In this document: in pieces, positions 30,376 to 38,599 of the stretch
Numbering within the stretch: the stretch's first letter is position 1
How the letters are laid out: every line of letters begins with the position of its first letter
Source of the DNA: Rhodococcus sp. KBS0724
GTDB lineage: Bacteria > Actinomycetota > Actinomycetes > Mycobacteriales > Mycobacteriaceae
Direction of reading: 5' to 3'
DNA length: 64,000 nt
Assembly: GCF_005938745.2 (NCBI RefSeq)
Contig: NZ_VCBX02000001.1
Coordinates: 3,603,501-3,667,500 of the forward strand
Made by a program: the position numbers and the translations under genes
Notes under the pieces: generated by a model
Seen by the model: only the letters and a program-made list of their open reading frames with translations
Databases searched by the model: none
Told to the model about the DNA's origin: nothing

Positions 30376-31668
30376 CTAGCTCACCAGCTCAACCGGAGGG
30401 TACGAGTAGGTTTCATCGAGAATCGACTCGCCGGGCACGTAAAGCCGGAAAACCAGTCTGAACGCGGCATCGGGCGCCGGCAACCAGTTGGATCGCGCAG
30501 TAACGCTGGTCGGCTCGTCCTTCGAGATGGTGAGGATCAGCGATCCGTCCGCTTCGTATCGGATTCCGGCGGTGCGGTCGCCGATCGAGTACCGGTCGAT
30601 CGGGTTGTCAACCAAGTAGTAGCGGGGAATGTCGTAGAGCGTGATCGACCAGAATGCGCCGACGGGAGGCTTTTCCGGGAAGTTGATGCGATAGGTGTTC
30701 TCGCCGAGCAGAGGCGCTCCGGTCACGTCGGTGAACGCTTGCGCATACACCGCCTCGTAGGCGTGGTTTCCCCACAACCCGAGGCGACACGCGATCGCCC
30801 TTTCGGCAAGGCACACCTTCTCGTCGCGGATTTTCCACCGGTCGTCGTCGATTGTTCCGAGGCTGAGGTTGTAGACGTTGTAGTCGAAAAGGTGAAGGCC
30901 TACTGTCCACCCGTTGAAGACGGGAGCCTCGCCGTGTTTGGTGGCATCCTCGAGCTTGGCGACGCCGTCGTCGTACCAGGCAGCAAGGTCCTCGCTGTCG
31001 ACGTCCGGAGAGAACAGCCCGGAAAACCGCTCGATCAGGGCAGATTCCGCAGCCGGTGCGGGGAATGCCTGCGACCAGTTGTGTGCCTGCTGCCAGAACA
31101 GCAGTCCGTCGGAAGGGTTCGCGTCCACCGCGGGAAGACCGTTCACTGCGGCAGTCGGGTTGAGTGGCTCGAGTACCAGGGAATTCTGCAGCGACGTCAC
31201 CGCGGAAAGGTCGTCGTTGCCGGTGCAGGCAAATCGGCCGACGATCGACACGATGTCGGTCGACGCTTGGACTACCGGAAACTCCGATTCCCCGGTCCAG
31301 CCCGGTGGGGCGATCAGAAAACTGCCGGCTTCGTTTCCCGTTGCCCGGGTGCCGATGTACGCGATGTTGTTCGTCCAGGCGTCGACGAACTGGAGTACGT
31401 AGTAGCGATCCCCGGTTGCGGGCACATCCAGTCGCAGTGGTCCGCCCGAAAGGTCAAGCTGCGCCATCGAATAGACGGTGTCGTTGTTGATCGTGACAAA
31501 CGTGTCCTCTGGGCCTGCAAGTTTGCGGGCGTGCGAGAAACTGTTGAACGGTGCTGCCGGATTGGAGCCGATGCCGGCCGTGACGTAACGCTCCACCTGT
31601 CGGAGGTTCTCCACGAGCGGGTAGTAGTAGAAATACGCAGCGGTCGCGGTCTCTGTCAGTGCGCTCAA
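30376..31668 (-). CDS. DUF1254/DUF1214 domain protein
   Basis: A 430-residue soluble protein. The N-terminal half is DUF1254 (AAYFYYYPLVENLRQVERYV, NNDTVYSMAQLDLSGGPL, YYVLQFVDAWTNNIAYIGTR). The C-terminal half is DUF1214 (YRINFPEKPPVGAFWSITLY, NWLPAPDAAFRLVFRLYVPG). No signal peptide is present, though many relatives are exported. The start appears to be TTG at 31668 with AAGGA 6 bases upstream. The family is widespread in soil bacteria and has no agreed biochemical function. Confidence 0.88.
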   Translation of the reverse strand: MSALTETATAAYFYYYPLVENLRQVERYVTAGIGSNPAAPFNSFSHARKLAGPEDTFVTINNDTVYSMAQLDLSGGPLRLDVPATGDRYYVLQFVDAWTNNIAYIGTRATGNEAGSFLIAPPGWTGESEFPVVQASTDIVSIVGRFACTGNDDLSAVTSLQNSLVLEPLNPTAAVNGLPAVDANPSDGLLFWQQAHNWSQAFPAPAAESALIERFSGLFSPDVDSEDLAAWYDDGVAKLEDATKHGEAPVFNGWTVGLHLFDYNVYNLSLGTIDDDRWKIRDEKVCLAERAIACRLGLWGNHAYEAVYAQAFTDVTGAPLLGENTYRINFPEKPPVGAFWSITLYDIPRYYLVDNPIDRYSIGDRTAGIRYEADGSLILTISKDEPTSVTARSNWLPAPDAAFRLVFRLYVPGESILDETYSYPPVELVS

Positions 31669-31755
31669 CTCGTGTCCTTCAATTGGGCACTGTTACCAGT
31701 GCTGCGAAGAAGTTAGTGCGGCCAACAATATCGATAATCGCAACAAGTCGGGCAA

Positions 31756-32376
31756 CTACGACAAATCGGGAATCCGTGTCGCCCAGGCTATGTCGTTGTC
31801 CTCATAGCCGAGCGGCGGACCCACGAACTCTCCCCCACACGTGATCAATGCCAGCGTCTCCGGCCCGTCCATCCGGTTCAACCGCTCGACCGGCAGTTCC
31901 CCATCCTTGCGGTACTGGTCAACCGTATCGATCCGATACGACCACTCCTGGCCATCGGCCCCGGTCAACACCACAATCGACCCCGGAGTCAACGACGAGA
32001 ATTTCTTTCCGAAACCGTCACCGGCATACACGTCGTTGATGTGGCCGGTGATCACGACAGTTCCCGCACCCGCACCCGGAAATGCCGAATCCGCCCACCA
32101 GCCGACTTTGCTCACGTCCTCCGGAGGAATCAGCGAACCGTCCGATGTCGTCTTGATCGCAAGAACTACAGCTGCCTCGTTGCCGATGCGCAGTTCAGTC
32201 GGCGTCGCAGGATTGTCGACAGACGCCTGCACCGCAGCCGGCAGATTCTCCTGCCCGGTCGCGAGAACCCGAACAGGTTCGTCGTGCTCTGCCGAGCACC
32301 CACCCACGCACAACAACACCGTTAGTAGGGCTGCCCCACACAGCCGCCGAAGCGTCCGGCCGGCCGATTCCGTCAC
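31756..32376 (-). CDS. Class F sortase, predicted lipoprotein
   Basis: The 206-residue protein has a signal peptide ending in a lipobox-like VGGC (C27). Its sortase domain has the catalytic histidine H112 in VVITGHINDV, cysteine C180 in LALITCGGEF and arginine R201 in WATRIPDLS. Class F sortases are the actinobacterial type with unclear targets. The GTG start overlaps the stop of the upstream secreted-protein gene (GTGA), so the two are co-translated. A lipid anchor in place of a membrane helix is unusual for a sortase. Confidence 0.85.
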   Translation of the reverse strand: MTESAGRTLRRLCGAALLTVLLCVGGCSAEHDEPVRVLATGQENLPAAVQASVDNPATPTELRIGNEAAVVLAIKTTSDGSLIPPEDVSKVGWWADSAFPGAGAGTVVITGHINDVYAGDGFGKKFSSLTPGSIVVLTGADGQEWSYRIDTVDQYRKDGELPVERLNRMDGPETLALITCGGEFVGPPLGYEDNDIAWATRIPDLS

Positions 32377-33080
32377 CGCGAGATCGGCCCGGACGGAACC
32401 TGGGAAATAGCAACTCGATTGGCTACATCTCGCCCGGGAAGTTCATCGTTTTGGTTGCCGCCCTGATTCCCGCCGTTTCCGCCGCCACCGTTCCCACCTT
32501 GGTTTCCGCCATTCCCGCCGCCGCCTGGGCAGTCGGTCCCCGGATCGGTTGTATCACCGGTCAATACGATCTTGACTGCCGAAAGGTCCACGGATTGGTT
32601 CTGCGCCACCAGGTTCGGAGTCGACACGTCGAAGGCGAGGGTGGCTCGAACAGGAATCACTCGTCCGTCGTCAGCTTGAGTGACCTTCGTTCCCGACATC
32701 CCCAGGTCCTGGGTCAGTGTCATACGTGATCGAAGTTCGGCGTCTCCGGTGAGTCCGGCTCCATCAATCCGCACTGTGCCGCTGACCGGGCCTCCGTGCG
32801 CTCGGATGGTGACCGCGGCCCGGAACTCGAGAGTGTCGCCCGGGACGGTGCGCCAGGACTCGATGGAGTTGATCTTCGTACCGGGAACACCGTCAGAGAC
32901 GTCGTACCAGCCGTCGATCACTGCCGGATCGAGAGACATCGAGTTGTCATTGATCTCGGGAACGCACGCCTGCGTCAAAGAGACGGGCACGGCGCCGGCC
33001 ACTCCGGGCAGCGCGGTAGTGATCAGGGCGGCGGCGGCAAAGATCGCTGCGCCTGCACCTGCGGTACCAAATCTTCTCAT
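32373..33080 (-). CDS. Secreted protein with Gly/Asn-rich tail, partner of class F sortase
   Basis: A 235-residue protein with a signal peptide (MRRFGTAGAGAAIFAAAALI, ending near VAGA). The mature part has a beta-rich domain (GWYDVSDGVPGTKINSIESW, TLEFRAAVTIRAHGGPVSGT) with two cysteines, then a Gly/Asn/Gln-rich tract (PGGGGNGGNQGGNGGGG) and a short tail NDELPGRDVANRVAI. There is no LPXTG motif and no C-terminal membrane helix. The ATG at 33080 has GAGGG 8 bases upstream; a GTG five codons earlier is the alternative. It overlaps the sortase gene by 4 bases. No family was recognised. Confidence 0.75.
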   Translation of the reverse strand: MRRFGTAGAGAAIFAAAALITTALPGVAGAVPVSLTQACVPEINDNSMSLDPAVIDGWYDVSDGVPGTKINSIESWRTVPGDTLEFRAAVTIRAHGGPVSGTVRIDGAGLTGDAELRSRMTLTQDLGMSGTKVTQADDGRVIPVRATLAFDVSTPNLVAQNQSVDLSAVKIVLTGDTTDPGTDCPGGGGNGGNQGGNGGGGNGGNQGGNQNDELPGRDVANRVAISQVPSGPISR

Positions 33081-33410
33081 TCCCGCTACCCTCACCTACG
33101 GTCTGGCAATCTGGTCAATCCAGTCAAAATACCAGCACAATCACATAAATCGGCACTATCGAACCGAGGAAATATTCGGGTTGTGCCATCGAGCAATTAT
33201 TCCGCTGCCGATCCCGACATCGGGTACATCGTTCCGGAGGGATTCAGAAGTTACAGATCACCCGCGCAATCGCCGCGGCGATCTACGCGTCCGATCGGCA
33301 CTGCCCAGCGTCGTGACGTGTTTGGCGCACATCACAAGTGTCAACCCCTCGGTATGCCGCCCCCTAGACATGCCACCCCGGGACGAACACCGTGACCCGA
33401 CAGGCACACA
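33081..33410. other. Intergenic region between divergent genes
   Basis: A 330-base gap upstream of both the secreted-protein gene and the Mur ligase gene. It must contain both promoters. The part near 33115-33190 is AT-richer than its surroundings. I see no convincing open frame or strong hairpin. Confidence 0.5.
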
Positions 33411-34901
33411 GTGTCGAATAAACCCTGCAGCCAACCGAAATGGCCACTCCAGGCGGTGGCTGAATTTCTTGGCGCGGATAGCGAGTTACCAGGCGAGCAC
33501 GGAACCCGGATCGTCACCGGCGTCTGCCAAGACTCGCGTCAGGTCCGCGCCGGCGATATCTACGCGGCACTGCCAGGCTTCGAGCACCACGGTGGAGAAT
33601 TCATTGCGGAAGCAGCGAGGAAGGGCGCCGTGGCTGTGGTCAGCGATCGCCCCACCGAAATACTGCCGGCGTTTGTCGTGGAGAACCCCCGAAAGATCCT
33701 CGGTCCTTTGGCCGCCTGGTTTTACGGTGACCCCTCCACGTCGCTCGATGTGTACGGCGTTACCGGCACCAACGGCAAGACCAGCACTGCCTTCATGCTC
33801 GAAGCTGGTCTCGCCGCGGCTGGATTGAGGACTGGCATCATCAGCGGAATCTGCGTTCGGGGGCCAACCGGCGTATCGGGTTCGGAGCGAACAACACCTG
33901 AAGCCTGCACACTGCAACGTACGTTGGCGTCGTTCGTCGACAATCGCGTCGACGCCGTCGCTATGGAAGCGTCGAGTCATGGCCTTGCGCTACACCGAAT
34001 CAACGGCACGTTTTTCCGGGTTGCTGCCTTCACGAACCTTTCGCGTGATCATCTGGACTTCCACAAAACTATGACGGCATATTTCGAGGCAAAGGCCCAG
34101 CTGTTCTTGCCAGAACATTGCGCCAGCGCGGTGATCAGTGTCGACGACCTGTACGGCAAGGCCCTCGCTGAACACATCACGGTTCCCCGATTGACCTTCT
34201 CGTCGCGTGGGGCAAACGCCGATGTAACCGCCACTGACATCGAGGCCGACCAAACGGGAACATCTTTTGTCGCACGCCATGGGAGTTGGCGAAGGCGGAT
34301 TCGCCTACGCCTGCTGGGGTGCCACCAAGTCGACAACGCTCTGACGGCTATTGCGGCTCTTCGTCTAGGTGGAGTCGATGTCGCCGCCGCGCTCGACGGT
34401 ATCGAAAATCTCGACACCGTCCCGGGGAGATTGGAGAGCGTTGAGGTAGGCCAGGATTTTCTGGCGTTTGTCGACTACGTTCACAACGCAGGTGCGCAGC
34501 GTCGCTTGTTTCCCTATCTTCGCTCGTTGTCGAAGGGAAAGATCATTGTCGTCATCGGCGCAACTGGTGGTAGGGACCCTGGCAAACGCGGGCCCCTGGG
34601 TCGAACTGCCGGCAGTCTTGCCGACGTTCTTGTCGTCACCGACGAAGGACCATATCGCGATAATGCAGCATGCCTCAGGAATGACGTGGCCACGGGAGCA
34701 CGCCAAGCGAATCATGCAGAGGTGCTTGTGATTCCGGATCGACGTGATGCTATTCGGACCGCGGTGAGCTTCGCAAAAGCGGGCGACGTAGTAGTCGTCG
34801 CCGGACGCGGGAACGACGGCATGATGAACTACGACGGCATGGAGATACGGTTCGACGATCGCCAGGTGCTGGAGCGCGCGTTAACCGAGTCTGCGAAGTA
34901 G
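33411..34901 (+). CDS. MurE-like Mur ligase paralog
   Basis: A 496-residue protein with all three Mur ligase domains: an N-terminal UDP-binding domain (CQDSRQVRAGDIYAALPGF), the ATP domain with P-loop YGVTGTNGKTSTAFML, TTPEACTLQ and MEASSHGLALHR, and the expected carbamylated lysine in YFEAKAQLF. The C-terminal domain has LGCHQVDNALTAIAAL and VPGRLESV. It resembles MurE closely, but the MurE signature DNPR, which contacts meso-diaminopimelate, is replaced by EGPY (TDEGPYRDN), and DYAHTP reads DYVHNAG. No mur cluster surrounds it. It likely adds an amino acid to a MurNAc-peptide-like or other carboxylate; the substrate is unknown. The GTG start has a weak ribosome-binding site. Confidence 0.85.
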   Translation: MSNKPCSQPKWPLQAVAEFLGADSELPGEHGTRIVTGVCQDSRQVRAGDIYAALPGFEHHGGEFIAEAARKGAVAVVSDRPTEILPAFVVENPRKILGPLAAWFYGDPSTSLDVYGVTGTNGKTSTAFMLEAGLAAAGLRTGIISGICVRGPTGVSGSERTTPEACTLQRTLASFVDNRVDAVAMEASSHGLALHRINGTFFRVAAFTNLSRDHLDFHKTMTAYFEAKAQLFLPEHCASAVISVDDLYGKALAEHITVPRLTFSSRGANADVTATDIEADQTGTSFVARHGSWRRRIRLRLLGCHQVDNALTAIAALRLGGVDVAAALDGIENLDTVPGRLESVEVGQDFLAFVDYVHNAGAQRRLFPYLRSLSKGKIIVVIGATGGRDPGKRGPLGRTAGSLADVLVVTDEGPYRDNAACLRNDVATGARQANHAEVLVIPDRRDAIRTAVSFAKAGDVVVVAGRGNDGMMNYDGMEIRFDDRQVLERALTESAK

Positions 34902-34909
34902 TCGTCAAT

Positions 34910-34945
34910 TCAGAACAAGAAGGAAAATCAGAACAAGAAGGAAAA
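34910..34945. repeat. Tandem 18-bp duplication at a gene end
   Basis: Positions 34910-34927 and 34928-34945 are identical. The second copy encodes the last residues and stop of the minus-strand membrane protein; the first repeats the same stop outside the gene. Confidence 0.95.
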
Positions 34946-35284
34946 CGATGCCACGCCGTAGGCCAGGGCCAACCCAGCGAGAATCCATCCGACATACGAT
35001 CTGATGAACAGCCTGCGTGTGCGATGCCAGCGCGGCGCAGCTCGCAGGAATGCCCCTGCGGCGCCCACCGCAAGAGTCACGGTCGGCAAGAAGACCAAAA
35101 GACGCCGATCCTTACGTGAGCAGACCAGCATGTCGGCACCGAAACACTCACCCCGCCGAGAACCCAGCAACACAATTGCCACAACCATCACGATCACAGT
35201 CAGGATGATCGAGACTCCGTAAGTTATTGTCCGCCTGCCGATTTCATGGTCGATCCCGACGGCAACACCGGGTTGTTCAGACAT
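34928..35284 (-). CDS. Small three-helix membrane protein, unknown function
   Basis: A 118-residue protein with three hydrophobic segments: YGVSIILTVIVMVVAIVLL, LLVFLPTVTLAVGAAGAFL and SYVGWILAGLALAYGVASF. Two cysteines (GECFGADMLVCSRKD) lie in the first loop. The ATG has AAGGG 8 bases upstream. It converges with the Mur ligase gene, 26 bases away. No family was recognised. Its C-terminus (FSFLF) is encoded by one unit of the tandem 18-bp duplication. Confidence 0.7.
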   Translation of the reverse strand: MSEQPGVAVGIDHEIGRRTITYGVSIILTVIVMVVAIVLLGSRRGECFGADMLVCSRKDRRLLVFLPTVTLAVGAAGAFLRAAPRWHRTRRLFIRSYVGWILAGLALAYGVASFSFLF

Positions 35285-35675
35285 CGACCAAACCCTTCAC
35301 TGTCTTTCACACCGACTTATTCAGTATCGCAGTTTCGTTCACTCTCGGCCCAGTACCTTCGCCATCCTCACCTTTCCCTGATTTCACATCGGTCACAGTT
35401 CCTCCCGAGATTGCCACCTGTGCAGCGACGGGCATCTTGTTGAGAATCTAGATTATCTGCATCATACGATACAGATAATTAGCGACAAGGAGTTTAGAGG
35501 TTCAGTTCGACCGCGACGACAGCGCAGAAATCGGCGCCAGCACGTCCCCGCTGTTCGAAACCGCGCCGCACCAGCGACCAGTCAACGATCCGAGGAATGG
35601 AAGCCTGAAAGTTGCAACGCACCAGCCGGATTCATAGTAAATACCTGGGGCGAGAGACCCGCGGCTACTCGAAGA
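35285..35675. other. Intergenic region with an operator-like palindrome
   Basis: A 391-base gap between the start of the small membrane protein gene and the stop of the MerR gene. It is less GC-rich than the coding DNA. It contains the inverted repeat at 35452-35480, followed by a good AAGGAG ribosome-binding-like site (35488-35493) that has no start codon after it. It may be the remnant of a lost gene start. No supported gene was seen. Confidence 0.5.
35452..35480. promoter_or_regulatory. Inverted repeat, possible operator
   Basis: ATTATCTG (35452-35459) and its exact complement CAGATAAT (35473-35480) are separated by 13 bases. Such an 8-bp dyad suits a dimeric regulator. No flanking gene start is close on the plus strand; the small membrane protein gene starts 168 bases away. 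Confidence 0.4.
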
Positions 35676-35987
35676 TCACACTTGGTCGTCCGCTGAGTCA
35701 TTCAACTGCGCGAGCCTCGCCGCAAGAATTGAATTCTCGGCCTCGAGCGAAAGTATCAATCGGACTCCGACCAAGTTGACGCCGTCGTCGATCAGTGCGG
35801 TGATGCGGGCTAGTGTCTCCAGATCCGATTCGCTGTATCGGCGGGTTCCACCTCCGGTGCGAGTCGGCGTCAACAACCCTCGCCGCTCGTACAACCTCAA
35901 CGTTTGCGGCCCCACCCCGGAAAGTTCAGACATCACCGAGATTCCGTAAACGCCACGTAGCGTGCGCGCCTGAGCCTCTGACGTCAC
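35676..35987 (-). CDS. MerR-family regulator, HspR-like
   Basis: A 103-residue protein with YGISVMSELSGVGPQTLRLY, ERRGLLTPTRTGGGTRRYSE and a short helical tail (VRLILSLEAENSILAARLAQL). The first part matches the HspR subgroup, which represses dnaK/clpB-type heat-shock genes. No heat-shock gene is in the window, so the targets are elsewhere or different. The GTG at 35987 has GAGGAGG 6 bases upstream; the longer frame to 36509 is not coding in character. Confidence 0.88.
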   Translation of the reverse strand: MTSEAQARTLRGVYGISVMSELSGVGPQTLRLYERRGLLTPTRTGGGTRRYSESDLETLARITALIDDGVNLVGVRLILSLEAENSILAARLAQLNDSADDQV

Positions 35988-36340
35988 TGCATACCTCCTC
36001 GGCGTCGTCGGTGACCGCGCAACCCTAACATCCCTGCCATTCAATCTAGTCTCGCAGGCATAGATTTCGTGAGGCAGGCAACGCTCACTGCGAGAGCGCA
36101 CGCGCGAAGGGCGCCCGAGCACCACGTAGAAAGGAGACAATAGAAACGAGGCAGCCGTCTCCCTCCATCCAGTGTCTGAGCCTGTCCCCCTCACCTGGTT
36201 CCGGCACACACTTCGAGACACTTCACCTCTCGAGATCCGGGAAACATCGAGGCGCAAAATGCTGCTGACGACATGAAAGTAGGATCTAGTACCGTTCGAT
36301 ACAGGTAGCAATTGACAGCAGACTCCGAGGTGCAGAAACG
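35988..36340. other. Intergenic region between divergent regulators
   Basis: A 353-base gap between the MerR gene and the GAF-ANTAR gene, which point away from each other. It should carry both promoters. No supported gene, repeat or strong hairpin was found. Confidence 0.5.
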
Positions 36341-37051
36341 ATGTCCCGGCCAGATAAAGCCCTGACAGAACCCGCAGCAGTTTTCGCGGCCTTGGCCGAG
36401 ATTCTCTACTCCGCGACAGACGATGCTGACGTGTACAACGCGATCTGCTCTGCCGCTGTCGAATTGATTCCCGGCTGCGATCACGCCAGTTTGATGCTGC
36501 GTCGCGCAAACACCACTGTCACCGTCGCCGCGAGTGATGAGATAGCGACTTTCGCGGATGATCTGGAGCGCGCCACCGGAGAAGGCCCGTGCCTCGACGC
36601 TCTCGAGACAGAAACACCACAGATCGAGTCCGATCTTCGAACTCCGAACCAGTGGCCTGAATTTGCGCGGGAAGCTCTCTCGAAAACACCAATTCGTGGA
36701 AGCATGGGGTTCCGCTTACTCGTTGACCGACGCAAAATCGGCGCTCTCAACCTCTTCTCCGATACACCCGGAGCATTCTCCGAAGATGTCGCCGACCTGG
36801 CCGTAATTCTGGTCTCCTTCGCGTCTGTGGCCGTCACCGCGTTGTCTCGGGGCGAGGATGCCGAATCGCTGCGGCGAGGTCTGACGGGTAGCCGGGAAAT
36901 CGGCCAAGCCGTCGGTTTGCTGATGGCATTGCACGGGATATCCAGCGACGCCGCATTCCAGATTCTTCAGAAGACTTCACAAAACATGAACGTCAAGGTC
37001 GCTGATCTCGCTCGCGACGTCATCGTTCGGCATCGATCTACTCTCGACTGA
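36341..37051 (+). CDS. GAF and ANTAR domain regulator
   Basis: A 236-residue protein. Residues 20-165 form a GAF sensor domain (IPGCDHASLMLRRANTTVTV, GEGPCLDALETETPQIESDL, SMGFRLLVDRRKIGALNLF). Residues 175-232 form an ANTAR RNA-binding domain (SREIGQAVGLLMALHGISSD, AAFQILQKTSQNMNVKVADL). ANTAR proteins bind paired hairpins in leader RNA and prevent termination. The GAF ligand and the RNA target are unknown. I found no obvious twin hairpin near the gene. Confidence 0.93.
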   Translation: MSRPDKALTEPAAVFAALAEILYSATDDADVYNAICSAAVELIPGCDHASLMLRRANTTVTVAASDEIATFADDLERATGEGPCLDALETETPQIESDLRTPNQWPEFAREALSKTPIRGSMGFRLLVDRRKIGALNLFSDTPGAFSEDVADLAVILVSFASVAVTALSRGEDAESLRRGLTGSREIGQAVGLLMALHGISSDAAFQILQKTSQNMNVKVADLARDVIVRHRSTLD

Positions 37052-37076
37052 CCGGGGGTTCGCCGACAGGGCATGG

Positions 37077-37601
37077 TTGTCCGGCCACCGACGACATCCC
37101 GTTCGGTCAGCTGGGATAGTATCTGTTTCAGTTCTTCGTCAAGCAGCGGCAACGGACGGTTATTTCCCATGCCGTGCTGCCCTGCATCGGCCACCTCGAA
37201 CAGGTAGGTCAGTCATTCCTCTCACGTCGAAGTACTCCGAAACATATAACGACGCATTGATCGCACTGGCCGCTGCTACCCAGCGTCCCGCCAATGTCGT
37301 CAACCTCGCCGGCGGCTATGCCATCCGTGTGGATCTCGAGTACAACCGCTATGTCCTAGCCACCAACACCCCGCTGGGTCTATCGGACGAAATCTATGGC
37401 ACTGGACCGTGGCTGGTTCGTATCTTCCAGACTCAAAGCAGTGTTCTCCCAGACGAATTACTCGCCGAAGCCACCGATGAATGGCTTGTCGACGCTTTCG
37501 ATTCGGTTATAGGCCAGCTCGAAGCCGACGGAAAGAAGATCGTTGCGGACGCGAATTTCGGAGATGTCAGCCATTCCGAAACATCAACCCAGTTGTTGTA
37601 G
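37077..37601 (+). CDS. Hypothetical protein, start uncertain
   Basis: The C-terminal 125 residues look like a real protein: YSETYNDALIALAAATQRPA, GGYAIRVDLEYNRYVLATNT, TGPWLVRIFQTQSSVLPDEL and VDAFDSVIGQLEADGKKI. The frame has no in-frame ATG or GTG before this part; the only usual start is a TTG at 37077, which gives a basic, unconvincing leader. Translation may begin near 37213 (ATT after GGTAGG), or the gene may be a decayed fragment. It lies 129 bases before the first amidotransferase gene. No family was recognised. Confidence 0.5.
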   Translation: MSGHRRHPVRSAGIVSVSVLRQAAATDGYFPCRAALHRPPRTGRSVIPLTSKYSETYNDALIALAAATQRPANVVNLAGGYAIRVDLEYNRYVLATNTPLGLSDEIYGTGPWLVRIFQTQSSVLPDELLAEATDEWLVDAFDSVIGQLEADGKKIVADANFGDVSHSETSTQLL

Positions 37602-37730
37602 AAACACCGATCGTGCTCGCCCGTCGGCCGCATCCCGCACCTGAACACTCCGTGTTCCAGCAACAATTCGGACATGTCGCCGACGCCTGAGGGGATCGTC
37701 AATGCCATGTCGATCTGCTTCAATGAAAAT

Positions 37731-38564
37731 ATGTGCAGGTGGCTGGCATATTCAGGTGAACCGCTCCTCGCGCATGACCTGCTGTTCCGGCCACAGCACT
37801 CGTTGATCGACCAGAGTCTGCATTCCCGTCTCGGTGCAACAACTACCAACGGCGACGGCTTCGGAATCGGTTGGTACGGAGAGGGCAGCGAGCCTGCCCT
37901 CTTCAAGAGCATCGAACCCGCTTGGAACGACTCGAACCTTCGCGAGGTCACCAGCCAACTACGGACGCCACTGCTCTTTGCACACATCCGAGCGTCGACG
38001 GGTACTCCGGTGCAGCGCAGCAACTGTCACCCATTTCGGCACGGTAATTGGATGTGGATGCACAACGGTTCCCTGCGCGGATTCCATGAGATCAAGCGCG
38101 ATTTGGTAACCGCTGTCGATCCATCACTCTTCGCCGACCTGGAAGGGTCCACGGACTCGGAAACATTGTTCTTTCTCGCGCTTACCTTCGGATTGACCGA
38201 TGATCCGTTCGATGGGGTCGCGAGAGCCGTCGGGTTCGTCGAACAGACCGCCCGCGCGCACCACATCGACAACCCCGTGCAGATGACTGTCGCAACGACG
38301 GATGGAACCAACACCTGGATCTTCCGCAACTCGAGCGAAAAACAATCAAGGTCACTGTTCTTCTCCACCGAAATCTCCGTGCTGCGGAAACTCCATCCCG
38401 AAGTGGAAGCACTGCACGGTCTGGGTGAGGAAACCCGAATTGTTGTTTCGGAACCACTGCGTGATCTTCCCGGAGCGTGGAACGAGGTGCCCGAATCAGC
38501 TGCAGGCGTGATCCGCGAAGGACGGGACGACATGCGAAGCTTTACGCCGATCCCGCCCGGCTAG
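37731..38564 (+). CDS. Class II glutamine amidotransferase-like protein (copy 1)
   Basis: A 277-residue Ntn-hydrolase-fold protein of the YafJ type. The start is fixed by the need for Cys2 as N-terminal nucleophile (MCRWLAYSGEPL). Other family features are TTTNGDGFGIGWYGEG, FAHIRASTG, NCHPFRHGNWMWMHNGSL and STDSETLFFLAL. It has no synthase domain, so it may hydrolyse a gamma-glutamyl amide by itself or act with a partner, as EgtC does in ergothioneine synthesis. No strong ribosome-binding site precedes the ATG. A close paralog lies at 42528-43361, on the other side of the kinase gene. Confidence 0.9.
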   Translation: MCRWLAYSGEPLLAHDLLFRPQHSLIDQSLHSRLGATTTNGDGFGIGWYGEGSEPALFKSIEPAWNDSNLREVTSQLRTPLLFAHIRASTGTPVQRSNCHPFRHGNWMWMHNGSLRGFHEIKRDLVTAVDPSLFADLEGSTDSETLFFLALTFGLTDDPFDGVARAVGFVEQTARAHHIDNPVQMTVATTDGTNTWIFRNSSEKQSRSLFFSTEISVLRKLHPEVEALHGLGEETRIVVSEPLRDLPGAWNEVPESAAGVIREGRDDMRSFTPIPPG

Positions 38565-38599
38565 ACACCGCGACGGTACTCGCATCACCGCCGAACGGC

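Noticed and set aside
32373..32460. LPXTG sorting signal in the secreted protein
   Set aside because: The tail has ELPGRD but no LPXTG and no hydrophobic segment with a basic end.
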